Part shown: in pieces, positions 33,741 through 46,242 of the stretch
Position numbering within the stretch: the stretch's first letter is position 1
Layout: every line of letters begins with the position of its first letter
Assembly (NCBI GenBank): GCA_959347315.1
Contig: OY365814.1
Span: 27,136,677 to 27,200,676 of the forward strand
DNA from: Bimastos eiseni
Taxonomy: Eukaryota > Annelida > Clitellata > Crassiclitellata > Lumbricidae
Direction: 5' to 3'
DNA: 64,000 bases
The notes under the pieces: generated by a model
Database searches by the model: none
Seen by the model: the letters and a program-made list of their open reading frames with translations, nothing else
What the model was told of the DNA's origin: nothing
Position numbers and translations under genes: made by a program

Positions 33741-33885
33741 TAAGGCTGTCAAAACATGTTGAAATCAAGGCCCGGGTACCCGTCGAACCGTGGAACGGGT
33801 ATCAAGGTACCCGACCGCGCGGACATTTGGTTACAGAATGTCGGGCACCCGCGAATCTATTTTATTGCCCGGGCAGACAGCCTTA
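33741..33885. mobile_element. hAT-like MITE, family C copy 1 (145 bp)
   Basis: The ends are TAAGGCTGTCAAAA and the complement of TAAGGCTGTC. It is flanked by CTCGCAAT (33733-33740) and CTCGCAAC (33886-33893), seven of eight identical. GGGTACCCG motifs recur inside. It is a shorter relative of 39904-40292. Confidence 0.8.
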
Positions 33886-33893
33886 CTCGCAAC

Positions 33894-35517
33894 GCAACCT
33901 TGTTAAAGACCGTAAATGAAGCAGTCCCTTAAGCCCTGATGAGGCAGCTAGGGATGGCACTCGATGTGCTGGAAGGATTGACCTAAATGACGTTAGATGT
34001 CATAATGAACGAGTAAAATATGTCTGTTAGCAAACTATGCACAGTAAGCCGAAAAGAGTCACCAAGTTGCGCCGATGTACAGTCTATTGCCAAGTGCACT
34101 GCCGTCTCCCCGGCCTCTTTCAGCCTATTCAGTTCGATCTCTGGCCAAACTTGATTGGCATTTTGCAGGCGGGCGCAAATGATGGGCACAGGCAGGCACG
34201 CCCTTGGTAGAATCGGGAGCCTGGTTCAACCGATGGCCAGAAGGTCAACCAACGGTCAACCGATGGCCAGCAAGGCAAACTTTTGCAACTGTCGGTCCAA
34301 TAACCAGTGGCCCGCTGTCTCATTAGCTGCCCCTGGATTTCACGCCTGAACCCACCGATAAAAAGGCCACGGTCATTCCCTCCAGCTGCTACGGCTCTCA
34401 AGTCACAAATCAATATCTCGTTTAAACATCAGCCCCTCTCTTCCACTTGTCATTACCGTCATCGTCTTCGCTCTCACGGCCTTCATTAATCTCACCGTCG
34501 AGTGCCTGTACAACAATGCAACGACGAATTCATCATGTACTTGTCAGTGAGAACGGTCCTTGAAACCGTGCTGCTCGGATTGTTTGATGCGCAGCAGGCC
34601 AAAGCAACTCGATTCATCTACCAAAGCGACCTCTCTCCTCAGGACTTTGAAACTAACTGCCTACTTCACAGGATAGTCTTGGCCTGTTCGAGCCGTCGGT
34701 GACGTAGTGAAAAGTTTTGTTTACAACTCTTTCGTGCTGTACAATACAAATGCACAACTGGTCTGGGTGCTCACCACTCGAAAGTGCCTATAAACAATAC
34801 TGTATCGTCATCATCACCACCACCACCATCATCATCATCATCAGGTCCTGACGCCAGCCGTTTGGCGGCGATGGGTACGAAAAAATGATTTGCGTTATCC
34901 TCTGTCAAGTTCTGTGTTGGTCCTAGTGATGACTATGTTCTCATACTTTATTGAAGATCATTATTTAAATACTGGCATGTAATTATAATTGACAGCAACC
35001 ATAAAGTCCACTGTCGCCTGTTTGCCGTTAAGCGATTGGCCGAGTCATTAGGTCAACGGTAACTGCTAAAATGAATAAGTAATGCGAATTGTTATTTTAA
35101 TTACAAAGTAACCTGAACATATGAGATTAAATATTAATAACATGCATTCTCAGCTACTATCAAAACTTCTATGAATTCATCTAAAACAACTACACTGCTG
35201 AAGCCCACCCATGCAATTGTTTCATCAACTAAAGGCTAATAATTATGGGTCAATAGGCCCTTCAGGTCGATGGCCTGTGTGCCTGTAACCATCCACAAAT
35301 GCAAAAGTGTCTCCTCTGCATAAGTCTCCTTGTTCTAAAACCAATAATTATTAATTTATTATAAAGCTATTTACAATACAACTCACATAATTAGTGTCAA
35401 TGTTGACACCGTAAGTAAGAAGATCCCACATAATTTTTGTCATAATTACAGTACAAGTGTTACTTGTACTGTATTTGTACTGTTACTTGTACTGTATTTA
35501 CTGTACTGCTATTATTT
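33894..35517. other. No gene recognised
   Basis: It includes a patch of several short open frames at 34000-34500 without family resemblance and a CAT/CAC trinucleotide run at 34808-34845. The rest is AT-rich. Confidence 0.35.
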
Positions 35518-35747
35518 GTGGCACAGTGGCCGATCGGTTAGGGCGGTCAGCCCGTAACGTTCAGTATGCGCTGACCGAGCGGGTTCGACCCTCGTCCGGG
35601 GAGTCACTGTGTAGGGACCTTGAGCAAGTCCTTCACACACAATTGCTCTGGGGTACAACTGCAATTGCACCGTCGAGGCGTTTGTATGCACTTCTGAGCA
35701 AAAGATGCTGGAAGAAGGGCGGTATCAAATTTCGGTAATAAATTAAG
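35518..35747 (+). mobile_element. tRNA-derived SINE, family 1, plus copy
   Basis: The head GTGGCACAGTGGCCGATCGG carries an A-box-like TGGCCGATCGGTTAGG and a B-box GGTTCGACCC about 50 bases on. The body has TCACTGTGTA, CACACAATTGCTCTGG and CCGTCGAGGCG. The 3' tail GAAGGGCGGTATCAAATTTC is followed by GGTAATAAA. Same family as 17526-17732. The tail resembles the LINE 3' end (GAAGGGGCGCTATAT). Confidence 0.85.
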
Positions 35748-36140
35748 TGAAGCCCCCCATCTAAAAATAGTAGGCTGTTTAAAATCAACCACACTGGATC
35801 GAGTAGGCAAGAAATGTGCGGTCGACCTTTGGCTAGGTGAGCGATGTACTGCTCGACCAGACCTATACTAGGCGAATGATCAAGGAGAGCGATCGAACGC
35901 TCGTCTCAAATAGAAAGCTCCGAGAACAAGGTCAAAGTGGAATTGCACTTTGTTGCCCATGCACAAAAGATTGAGTATACGATCCTAATGCACAATTGCC
36001 TTGTGGGCTGAGCTTCATCTTATCTTAAGTAGTTGCATGTCTCCATCTCATCCATTCCAAGCTGGAGATGTCTATATAGAGGTTGTTCTGCCCTACTCGG
36101 AAACATTTACCATGTGCTGCACTTGGTCTATCTGTACCAC

Positions 36141-36516
36141 TAGGAGTAGTCCATAAAGGATGTCCCTACGGACGCCCGCATCACACATGTATCAGCCACA
36201 ATTGCAACCGCTGATAATTATTTCTCTGCATTGCTTTTTAAAATAGACATATATTGACAAAGAATGAGATTGAATAAAAGCGATGCAGCAAACTTAAATT
36301 TTTTTTAAAATGCTTATTTGGATGTAAGCTTCATAAATCATTCTCTCAAAAGTCAAGTATTAAGATCATAACATAACTACATTTTTTTAGGCGTGATTCT
36401 GGCGATAATTTAGCATGGTCACATATGGACGTCCGCACAGTCCATGACCCCCTCCCCTTTCCGCATTTCACCCTACCCCTCCCCTCGTTGCGGACGTCCT
36501 TTGTGGATGACCCCTA
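36141..36516. mobile_element. TIR element, 376 bp
   Basis: The left end TAGGAGTAGTCCATAAAGGA and the complement of the right end TAGGGGTCATCCACAAAGGA agree over most of 30 bp and continue into GGACGTCCG. No clear target duplication was seen. The architecture (C-rich CCCCTCCCC near one end) resembles 23746-24243. Confidence 0.6.
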
Positions 36517-36989
36517 ATCCATAACGCTTGAAGACCGTCTTCTTTAATCCGGGTTTCCATCGCTAGGCCGAGAGTTCCTCAGTGTCTCACGAAGAGACTC
36601 TATCTGTTATTATAATCTCAAGCGCGACACATTAGAGGGGAAACTTAAACAGTCACAAAGTATAAGACAAGCGAATTATTACATACATTAGGTGTTGTTC
36701 TAGTCATTCAATTGTCCCTGAAAATATTGCAATATGATCAACACGGTCAGCCTTGACATCTTTCAACTCCTCAATGCATAGAACAGTCCACAGTCTCCTA
36801 AAGACACGTCTGTATATACTGTACACTGATTGCTAAAGCTCTGTTCACAGGCAATATATGTATAACCAGGTATTAATACACCTCAAAGCAGATTTCCAGT
36901 ATACTGCTAATGAATTCTTTCCAGATGTAACAGAAAGTCCAGATGCAACCGTTGGAAAGGGTATGTGGGTCTCAAGAGACCTGTTAAGC

Positions 36990-37415
36990 GCTTAGGAATT
37001 AACCGGCTTTGAATCTTTTCGCCTAGTCCGAGTTTTACGACGAGCAGAATATTGCAGAGGCTGAGTTTCTAATATTTAAAGAGGCTCATTCTCTTGATTT
37101 TTAGATTGACAGTTTGCTCAACTTATCTGAACTTTATTAGCTTTGCCCTAGTTTTCTGTAGGTAGCAGGAACTTGTTTGCACTAACATTAGAAGTATTTG
37201 TGCTTTTAGTTAGGTCGATTGTCGTTTTGTATATGAAAATAATGGTATTTTGTGTTTTTACTTAGGTCGATTGTCATTTTATAAATTTAAAAAATCAGAT
37301 TTTCGTTTCAAAACAGAAAATCGGAAAGATTAAAACTCTGGCCCATTGTTTTACCGAGTCCGAGTTCTGCAGAGTATAACGAAACTCGGCCGAATCGAGT
37401 TTCAGTTCATCCCTA
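36990..37415. mobile_element. Fragment related to the 20832-21294 element
   Basis: AGTCCGAGTT and GCAGAG motifs, then CGAGTTTCAGTTCATCCCTA at the right end, echo the right end of 20832-21294. I cannot define the left boundary. Confidence 0.35.
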
Positions 37416-38040
37416 TAAGAGCCCTATTCAACAAATACTGCTTCAATTGGTGGAATATCTATAAGTGTCTCAAAAAGATTGCAACCTTTGCACCTTCTGA
37501 TATCACACAATTACTTGGCTCATATTAACATAATGACCCTAACTCTCTTACTCGCTGTCACATGACTAGAGTTAGGAACCTATCCAGTCAATTGCAAAAT
37601 TACAAAAATACATGGATCAATCGGTCTGTGGAGGATTTGCTGGGGATCCTAATCAGTGGCCACCCGAGCAACTGCAATGTTCAAAACTGCCTCATAACAT
37701 TTCGGCATCTTTTCATTCTCTCATAGAAACTTCTGATCATCTGCAATGCTCCTCCAAACCTCCAGAATTCACTGCAAATAACGGCCACATCTAACCACTG
37801 CAACACTCTTCGATCACGTGCCCCTCTCACTCTCCACGTGCAATTAATTAAGAACCGTTTTAATACATAGTGACTTTTTAAAAAAAACTATGAAAAACAC
37901 GACACTCCGGAGAACAGATTAATCCTTCTTTTGTAAGGCCCTTTCCCGCCACGCAGCCGCGGTAGCACCGCCACCCCAGCACGAGAATACCCTCAGCCAA
38001 ACAGCAGCGCTATCACAACCTCAGCAAGCCAGCTCAGTAG

Positions 38041-38283
38041 GAAACGGTCCGCAAACTGTACAAACGGTTCGAGGAAAAGGCTCTCATCAGGCGCCTAGGC
38101 CATGAGGCTCGCCAGCGCCATCAGGCGGGCTAGCGGTGGCGTGGCTACCGGCGCTGGGAAACAAAAAACGACGCATATATGCGTGGAATCAACTGATTCA
38201 TGTATACAGAAGATCTACTGACTGACTCGCAGAGGTTAATCGCACTGAACGTCCTACAACGCCTCGGGGCAGCTAGCCGCTGA
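38041..38283 (+). pseudogene. Degenerate coding remnant, possibly retroelement-derived
   Basis: One plus-strand frame stays coherent for 81 codons with two internal stops (before RWRGYRRWETKND and before FMYTEDLLTDSQRL) and ends TGA. It reads KLYKRFEEKALIRRLGHEA early on. The charged, Arg/Lys-rich composition and the way the frame continues across the stops suggest an old, inactivated coding sequence. I recall similar text in retroelement polyproteins but cannot name a family. Confidence 0.3.
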
Positions 38284-38509
38284 CCAACCCAATAATGGGA
38301 AACGGAATATTAATGCTGCCAGTCTGAAGTCTATATTTACCCTGGGCCTGTCCGACCCTACTCCTCACCCCTCCATTCCACCGCTGAGGCCACAGTCCAA
38401 CTGCACAGGAAACAAATCCTAGCGACCGGTCAACAGTGAGACCAACCTAAATCTCCTCGCAAGGAGAAATAGATTGGTCGTCTCCAAATGGAACCGAAAC
38501 TATGTTATG

Positions 38510-38600
38510 TAAGGTAAGGTTAGGTGCAGTCTCTGATTGGGTTGTACTGTGAGAGGCGCTTTATAAATCCGTAAAAATAGAATAAATAGAATTTCTTACT
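38510..38600 (+). mobile_element. Short LINE 3'-end remnant
   Basis: GAGAGGCGCTTTATAAATCC near 38550 resembles the GAGGCGCTATATAA end of the LINE family in plus orientation, followed by AATAAATAGAAT. Confidence 0.35.
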
Positions 38601-38739
38601 TGCCATAGAACTCATTCAAAAACTGTCCTTCAACAGCACAGTACTGAGGACAACAAGTACGGCTATATGTGAAGGCAAGGATAATAAAAGGTAAGGCAAC
38701 GGAATTCCTTACTCAGTACTGAAAACAAGTAGGATTGCT

Positions 38740-38985
38740 CAATCAATCATTAATTAATCAATCAATCAATGTAACATAATATAGCGCCTCTTAAACAAAT
38801 CTACTCAGAGGCACTCTCGGTCCAACCTCAGCCAAATAAGACAGGTTTCAGAGTGGAATCGGGGTAGAGAGTTCCTAGGCAAAAGATAAAGATCAAATGG
38901 GAGGCTGTTCCACAACAGAATATACTGGTCCTGAGAACAAGTAAGATATACATGAAAATATGTGAATGAGAATAGGCTTACAGAT
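38740..38985 (-). mobile_element. LINE 3' end with (AATC)n tail, minus orientation
   Basis: The (AATC)n tail (38740-38770) is followed by ATATAGCGCCTCTTAAACAA and CTACTCAGAGGCACTCTCGG, nearly identical to 22179-22330. The upstream part (minus strand) holds WNSLP, a common LINE C-terminal motif. Confidence 0.7.
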
Positions 38986-39199
38986 TGCTTCATAACATTC
39001 ATATGGAACTATATGAATTCATCCAACACATAATATACATTGCATGCAGACATTGCAGAGTATGGGTAAGCCTGAAAAAGAAAAAAGCACAAAGTTCTGC
39101 TCAGACTGCCCATTTTGGCTCAGACGGAATGGTAGGTCAAAACGCCTCTACTCAAAGCAATAACAGAAGTATTTTGGCAAACATGACATGGAATGGGTT

Positions 39200-39345
39200 A
39201 CCTCTGGAAAAGCATTGACTTCAGTCGAAAACCTCACCGGCATTCTACTCGTTACTTTTTAGCCGTAGTCGGACCGGGACCGCATCGAAGTAGATGACTT
39301 GAAGGGGCGCTATATTAGGTTTCATTGATTGATTGACTGACCTGG
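39200..39345 (+). mobile_element. LINE 3' end with (GATT)n tail, plus orientation
   Basis: GACTTGAAGGGGCGCTATAT is followed by TAGGTTTCATTGATTGATTG. Upstream, ATGGAATGGGTTACCTCTGG resembles a WNGLP-coding motif. Confidence 0.65.
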
Positions 39346-39903
39346 GTCCAAAAATCACGATCTAACGCAGATGAAGTGCGATTGGTGATAAGGAATAATA
39401 GAAACAAACAACATAGTAACCAAAGCGGTATTTGGAAGCAACCGCAGGAAACCATTATCAATTTCAATTGCACTTGATTTCTTAAGAAGGTATTTAATAT
39501 TGCACCTTTTTGGTGCCTCACATAGCACTGCACTGCGATAGAGCAAAGCTAATCAGCTGTTCTGAACAACAGAGCGTTTTAATTCTAAGCAGAAAGAGGA
39601 TATCGGACTTTGAAGTCAATTGAAAAAGAGTAGAATGAAGATTGAAGTGAAATTCAATGGAGTGAAAGTCCAACTCACGAGAAGGTCCACTGAATGACCT
39701 CCTTTTCAGCAATTGTGATTGGCTGACCTGATTACAGACGGACCAGACACAGGTGCAATCACTGATGTAAATATTATCCATCACATATCCGTGTCTGTGT
39801 CACTCTGCCTCTTCATCACAGTCTCTCTGTCCCTGTGTTTCTCAGACCTTTACCCAATCAACAACTAAGTGCCATTGATTGATATTTGGTCATTGGTCAT
39901 GAG

Positions 39904-40292
39904 CAAGGCTGTCAAAAACTGTTGAAATCACGAACCGGGTAACCGTTCACGCGGATATTATGTTAGGAAATGTAGGGAATTGCGCATTTTTACTGAATGT
40001 GGGGCACCCGAGAATCGATTTCATTGCCCGGGTAGTCAGCCAATATGACCAATGGAATATTTCTGGCATATGTTCGGGTAAAATCGCTCATTTTCACGAA
40101 ATGTTGTTACTCGAGAACCAATTCCATTGCTCGGGCAGTCAGCCATATTGGCCATACTGAATAACGGAATATTTCTGGCATATGTTCAGGTAAAATCGTG
40201 CATTTTTACGGAATTTCGGGTACCCGAAAACCGATTTCATTACCCGGGTAGTCATCCACGGTCGGGCACATGGGTACCCGTTGACAGCCTTA
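39904..40292. mobile_element. hAT-like MITE, family C copy 2 (389 bp)
   Basis: The ends are CAAGGCTGTCAA and the complement of TAAGGCTGTCAA. An exact 8-bp duplication, GTCATGAG, flanks it (39896-39903 and 40293-40300). GGGTA/TACCCG and CCCGGGTAGTCA motifs recur inside in near tandem. No transposase frame. Confidence 0.9.
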
Positions 40293-41560
40293 GTCATGAG
40301 ATAGTGCTCAGTGATAAATAAATACATAATAATGATAATAACAATAACAATGCATAGAGGAACATTTGCAGATGAAACCTGGAACGAGGTTCGATTTCTT
40401 GAATGTGTATGTCAATCTTTATTGATGGCTAACATATATCTTTTTGCTGAAATATCATCTCTTTCTCTCTCTCTTGCTCTCACCATATCTCTCCATGTAT
40501 CTCTGTCTATATGGCATATTATGCTATCTTCTATCAACCAAACTAAAGCTAATGGCATCAATGCTATAGGGTCGCCCATTGAAAGAAATCTAAAGGATCC
40601 CCAGGTCAAGGTCACTGCTAAAAATCTCCCCAAACAATGTTGAACATAAAACGAAAAATTCTTTTCTAATAATTCACAATTTATAAGGTAACACAATGTG
40701 ATAACCAATCTCAATATGCCACATGATCAAAAGCATAGTTCTTGGATTCATAAACTTCTTCAAAGTTGTAACAAACCAGATTTGCTACTTTAAAGTTAAC
40801 CAGTAAGACTAACGAGTGAAATAGTTTCATTCCTTAGTATGATCGCTTACTTCATTATTTCTATCATGTCCAGGAAGCATCAAAAGTCTGTCTTGTGGAA
40901 ATAGTGGTTTTGTCATCATTATGTTTTACCAAAACTTTATAATTTTACTAATGTCATAATAATTTGCAAACTTTCTGGTCTACCTAACAACAACGACACG
41001 GTCTGATTTCTAAAAAATATTTTGATTAGGCCTATAAGCTACGGTGGTTGTGAATGAGATGTCAATGTTTACAATATTTACATGTACACATCGCACCAAA
41101 TGCAAATTAGTTCGTCTTTGTCCCACGTACTCAAACAGGTAGCTCACAGACATACATATCTCCTTTTACTTTTGAATATATTTATCTCATACAAAACACA
41201 GAACGATCAAATACTTTCATCAAACGCTTCAGACATAAATAATTTGTGTTGTATTATATCAACCGCAGACCAAGGCGCGCCAACAGTCCGACATTTAGTC
41301 CTTTGTCTGGCTATAACGAAATTCCGATCGTTCTTGGCATCTAGATTTTCAATCGCTGTAACCTTTCTCGTCGATAAGCAATATTTTCCAAAACGAATCA
41401 TATATACATTCTATTCGATGTGACAGTTTGACCCAGAAAGCTCAACGAATGCAGATTTTTAAAGAAATTACACAAAGCCCAAACCACTGTCCAGCCATTT
41501 TGGCCTACCACCACGCCTTTAGCGAAACGTCTATTCGACGTAACAGACCCCGAAATCAAC
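40293..41560. other. No gene recognised
   Basis: AT-rich sequence with short open frames only. A CTCT-rich patch lies near 40455-40490. Confidence 0.35.
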
Positions 41561-41576
41561 AGATCGAATGCTTACC

Positions 41577-41700
41577 TCTGATTTTCGAAAAGTCATTTCT
41601 AAAGTAATCGATTCCGTTTCGAGTTGCATAGAGAAACAGTGTATGGGTTAAAGAAGTGAATCATTATTTATACGCACTTTCCACACAATCATCCACAACG
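41577..41700 (-). promoter_or_regulatory. Candidate TATA promoter and first exon (minus strand)
   Basis: TATAAATA (41672-41665) is followed, after a plausible leader, by ATGACTTTTCGAAAATCAGAG and a strong donor GTAAGC just left of 41577. This could be a short first exon of a minus-strand gene, and the RNF38/44-like gene is the only candidate downstream. There is no direct proof, and a separate ATGGCGGATG lies just upstream in another frame that soon stops. Confidence 0.25.
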
Positions 41701-42488
41701 CCTACATCCGCCATCATTGTGCCACGTTAAGCATTACATTCGCCAGCTGACGCCAGTCATAGTACAATTATTCGCCAGGCGGGTCATGCACAGACGCCAT
41801 CTTTGTAGAAATTCATCAAGTATTTTCCAGACTTAGTACTTGTCCTCACGCCATTATTTTATTTTAAACCTTTCTTCGTATCTTAGATCCTCGTTGGGCT
41901 AAAAATCAGTGCAAAGCTGCTTTTGTACTTTCTTCATAATCGTGGACAGTGGACTTGACGCAGCGACGGAAGCGTTCATGAATATGCTGTTGCCCTACGC
42001 GGCCAACCTTGGCTTTCGATTGTCGCTTAAAAGTTTGGAGATTACGATTACGATCCCATCATTTCTACGCCACGTTTCTGCTCTAAATTTAATCTCTTCA
42101 CCTAAGACTAAATGCAAGGCACTGCGGATCTTCTAAGATTCCTCAGTGTTCACAAAACCATGTTCAGTCTTCAGAGAGACCAGCTTGTTGAGTTGTCATT
42201 GTCATCAACGCTATGCCAAATCACGTCCTCGGTAGCCTATCGTCTCGTTTTAGCAACAGATAAGCCTAATTGGCGCAATACTAACAATTAATAATACGAA
42301 AAGCCTGTTTTAGTTACGAATGTTAATTTTGAATAATTTAACGTTTTTCACTGAGCATAGCTGAGATACCGTTGCCATGTCATAAACCAAGAAGTAGATC
42401 GAAAAACCATTGTCACCAATTAGTGTATTATCCTCTATGATTAAAAAGAAACTGTTATTTCAGAGCAAGCAGAAGGGAAAAAACATTT

Positions 42489-42617
42489 TGTCAGAAGTGG
42501 GATTTGAACCCACGCCCACATACGTGGACCAGAACACTCAACCCGACGGGATTCGAATCCGTTCAAGCAAGGCTTTACCCTTGAGTCTGGCGCCTTAGAC
42601 CACTCGGCCATCCTGAC
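42489..42617 (-). tRNA. trnL-CAA: tRNA-Leu (CAA) with 45-nt intron
   Basis: The minus strand starts GTCAGGATGGCCGAGTGGTC (acceptor and D-arm with A box) and has anticodon stem CCAGA/TCTGG with loop CTCAAGT, anticodon CAA. The long variable arm is typical of Leu, the T-arm is GTGGG-TTCAAAT-CCCAC, and the 3' acceptor is TTCTGAC with discriminator A. The intron (42579-42535) falls directly after the base 3' of the anticodon, the standard position. The intron contains a T-arm-like segment, ACGGATTCGAATCCCGT, with one stem mismatch. CCA is not encoded, as expected for a nuclear gene. Confidence 0.96.
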
Positions 42618-42797
42618 AGCTACATTGTCAGTCCATTTAGTTATACATAATATAATAGTATAATTAACAGATTCCTAATGAATAATCACACGACAACAAT
42701 AATAATAATGATAGCAGTACTGCTACTACTATCGATAATAATAAAATAATGGCAATACTAATGGTAATAACAATAATAATAATAGTATTAAAGTAAC

Positions 42798-43092
<295 letters not shown>

Positions 43093-43232
43093 CAACCCAC
43101 GATCCAATGGAGACGTCATTTCTGTTCCAACGTATCTCGGTTGTTCTTCAGCGTGGGAACGCCGCCTGTCTCTTCGGGACATTGCCAACACTCACTTAGC
43201 TCATCATGGGCGATAACAGCATAATGTGAAAC

Positions 43233-43332
<100 letters not shown>

Positions 43333-43525
43333 GTATTAATAATATTGTTGCAGCTGGGATTCGGCTGGCTGATGCACGTTTGTGTTTTGATTTAGACCAT
43401 GGCTCTCGTATTCTGGCATGGTTTTTAAAAACTACACAGTCTTACATGTCATTATGTTGAGCACTGAGCACCTCGCTCATAAACTGGCAAGGCATCGCAT
43501 ATTAACGAGCTGTATTATGTATATC

Positions 43526-43528
<3 letters not shown>

Positions 43529-43580
<52 letters not shown>
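43529..43580. repeat. (AT)n array
   Basis: About 26 AT units, followed directly by AAGAAGGCGCTATACGAATT, which looks like a LINE 3' end in plus orientation (43588-43608). Confidence 0.9.
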
Positions 43581-43582
<2 letters not shown>

Positions 43583-43629
43583 AGTACTTAAGAAGGCGCT
43601 ATACGAATTTTCAGATATGATATACTTCT

Positions 43630-44425
43630 CAGATATAGGCAATGGGCGATTAGTGACTTTTGCTAATCGCGATTAGTTAGTCTCAATTATTCGATTAGTG
43701 CGATTAATCGATTAATCGAGTAATTTTTTTATCCTTGATTAATCGATTAGTAAGACTCGATTTTTCGATTAGTTCGTCCAAACCTACTCATTATTGCAAC
43801 GTCAACGCTATATCAATCTGGCTGAAATTATGGCGTTGTTTGAAATTGTGAACAGCTGCGATGGGTTAGTAGCCAAGTAATGAACGCTGTATTTTATAGT
43901 TTAAACTGTTAAATATGATATTTAGCTATAAGTAATCTAGTATTCAGTATGAATCATGTAGGATTGGTGGGAAACGAGATAACACAGTGTGGGACTATTA
44001 TTTGCAGGACGTTTTGAACGACAATTTGGTTGTAGGCGCTGTATTCCTACGGCTATGAAAGTACAGGCACATAACGAGTCGTATGGCCGTAAAATCACGG
44101 GTGCAACTGTACTTATGAAGTTATGTTCGAGTTCATTGTAAGACGTTAGTAACGTTACACAAGAACGATTAAGTGGAATTCATTTCTAAAGATAGTAAAG
44201 CCAAGTCAATCAGCGCCAGGGTAAAAATTAATATCAACGGTTTCAGGAATGTATTTATTAGTATAAGAGGCGTCTGACTTCTACGAGGCCATTTAACAAG
44301 ATGACGTATCACGCCCATCGGAAGTTATTAATTCATCGCGCGTGTTGTTGATCAGTTGAAATGAGAGGATTTTTGCGAAATTTTAGACTCTAGGTGCAAA
44401 CTTGCTGATACTGTCAAACTGCTTC
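43630..44425. other. No gene recognised; one-ended repeat of GATTAATCG motifs
   Basis: At 43637-43780 CGATTAGT and CGATTAATCG motifs repeat densely, as at an end of a hAT-type element. I could not find the matching inverted end. The remainder is unremarkable. Confidence 0.35.
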
Positions 44426-44429
44426 AGAT

Positions 44430-45574
44430 CATGGCTACGAAGAAGAACGATACAGGAACAATTGTAACAAATGTCGTAGCCGAGCCTGGCTGCGAACTAT
44501 GTCGTTATCTAGAATTAATGAAAGTTTGTCACCTATTACTGCGCAAATCTACGCCAATGCAAGAAGTCTTGCAAAGAAAAGGAAACTTCACTCCTCCTGG
44601 ACCTACGGTGGTGCAGTGTTTGTCCGTCTCTCTGTTGACAAAGATATGAAGTCGATCAAAGTATCGCGTTGTGTATCAACACAATTTGGACAAAATCGCA
44701 ACATCTGGCTTCGCACCTCTCCAACATTCCGGACAAGCATCATCTGCGATCAAGCAAGTTGTCCGACTTCTTCGGTGCTCCGACTCAATCCATCTGATTA
44801 CTCAGCGGACTTACTCGACATTTGTTTGGAATGCTCTTCCTGCTGCAGTTAGAAACTCCTAGTTATAATTCGTTTAAGTGCACTGTTAAACTCGTTCTCT
44901 TAAACTCCTCCACTTTAGATTATCTGTTCAGAGCAGGGCACTGAGTCTATGATTCCAAACTCACTGATTCCAATAAAATAACGTTTATCAATTAAATATG
45001 AGGTTATCTACACATATTATCTGGTTATATTTTCTCGCATTTGTAACAGTTTGTCACATTGTTTTTGGCATATTATTAAAAATGTGGTGATGATGATTGA
45101 GAGAGGGACAGGAACTCTTTAGTTTAAGATTAGTTATGGTTTCATTTATCTTCTTTTTCAATCCTGTTTATTGTGTTTTAATAGTTTTATTGTTTCATCT
45201 GTAATCATTGTCAAATTCAAGGGTTTTTTGCATTCAATGTACCATCTGACGAACAGATTGAGTAATTCGGTTATTTAAAAAAATGGTATTTTGCTATATG
45301 CTTATTCTAGTACCTTTCATCTCAACTCGCCATCTTCGTAGTTTTGTTGTACAGAGAAATTAGGGGTTCCTTTTAGCGGGTTTTAATCCCCTTTGGAACT
45401 TCTGTTGACCATCTTTATTTTCAATTGTGTAATTTTATTGTTGGCTTCAATTGAACTAATTGTTATTTATTGCACCTCTGTACAATTCTCTACAATGTAC
45501 TTCTGTTTGCTAATCTTTTGTAAATGTGGCACAATGGTTTCAATAAATTTGATTTGATTGATTGATTGATTGAA
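44430..45574 (+). mobile_element. Internally deleted LINE copy with (GATT)n tail
   Basis: The left part (44500-44660) encodes INESLSPITAQIYANAR, KRKLHSSWTYGGAVFVRLS and similar text, resembling the C-terminal part of a LINE first-ORF protein. After a junction near 44690 comes the C-terminal end of the reverse-transcriptase ORF: RCSDSIHLITQRTYSTFVWN, ALPAAVRNS. Then follow a 3' untranslated region and CAATAAATTTGATTTGATTG at the end. The endonuclease and catalytic reverse-transcriptase core are missing, so the copy is inactive. It probably represents a different LINE lineage from the 57946-59130 copy. Confidence 0.65.
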
Positions 45575-46242
45575 CCAAGATAATTATGTGTCACTGCGCC
45601 ACCATTAACACATGGTAATTTTCGACATGGTTTCTTCTATTTAGAAAAAATCCTATTTCATGAATTCTGTTTACCTTTTCATATTAATGTTAAAATATGT
45701 CAATAGTTTCCTCCAATGTAAAATTGTTAAACTGGTTCAAGAGCTCATATATGGGACTGTAAGTGAGTAGATCAAAATTGAAGTAATGCCTGCACTCTGG
45801 AAGTCATTTTCAGATCATACGAACTTCATCCAAACTGATTCTATAAACTTCGCACAACTTTTGCCAGTTCTTGACTTAAAATGTCTCATCTTCAGTATGA
45901 AAATGTAAGTAACATTTTTGCTGGACCAATTCAGTGGAAGTTTAAGACCATATAAATAAATTATTTCGATACCTCTATAAGGGTGCTTGACCCAGTACTG
46001 GCTGCAGCTTGTGTTTTGGCTCCAGTTGTTGCACCAGGTTTATTTACTTCCTAAATGAAAAATGCTTTCGAGGCTACCAAACTATGGTTAATAATAATAG
46101 TGTCTGCAAGTGCAGCACAGGTAGTGTGCTAGCGTGTCTTTCAACTCGGTTAACAGTCAAAGTCACTAACGACTACTATTTGCTTTCAAAAAGAAGCTGA
46201 AAGAAACATTTTAACAGCTGAATTGCTATATTTATGTAAAGC

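Noticed and set aside
35518..35600. tRNA-like A and B boxes that could be read as a tRNA gene
   Set aside because: No acceptor stem or anticodon stem can be formed, and the sequence continues into a body shared with 17526-17732, so it is a SINE.
44799..44870. VWNALPAAVRNS motif as part of a host gene
   Set aside because: This motif is a standard C-terminal segment of CR1/L2-type LINE proteins and is followed by a LINE tail.
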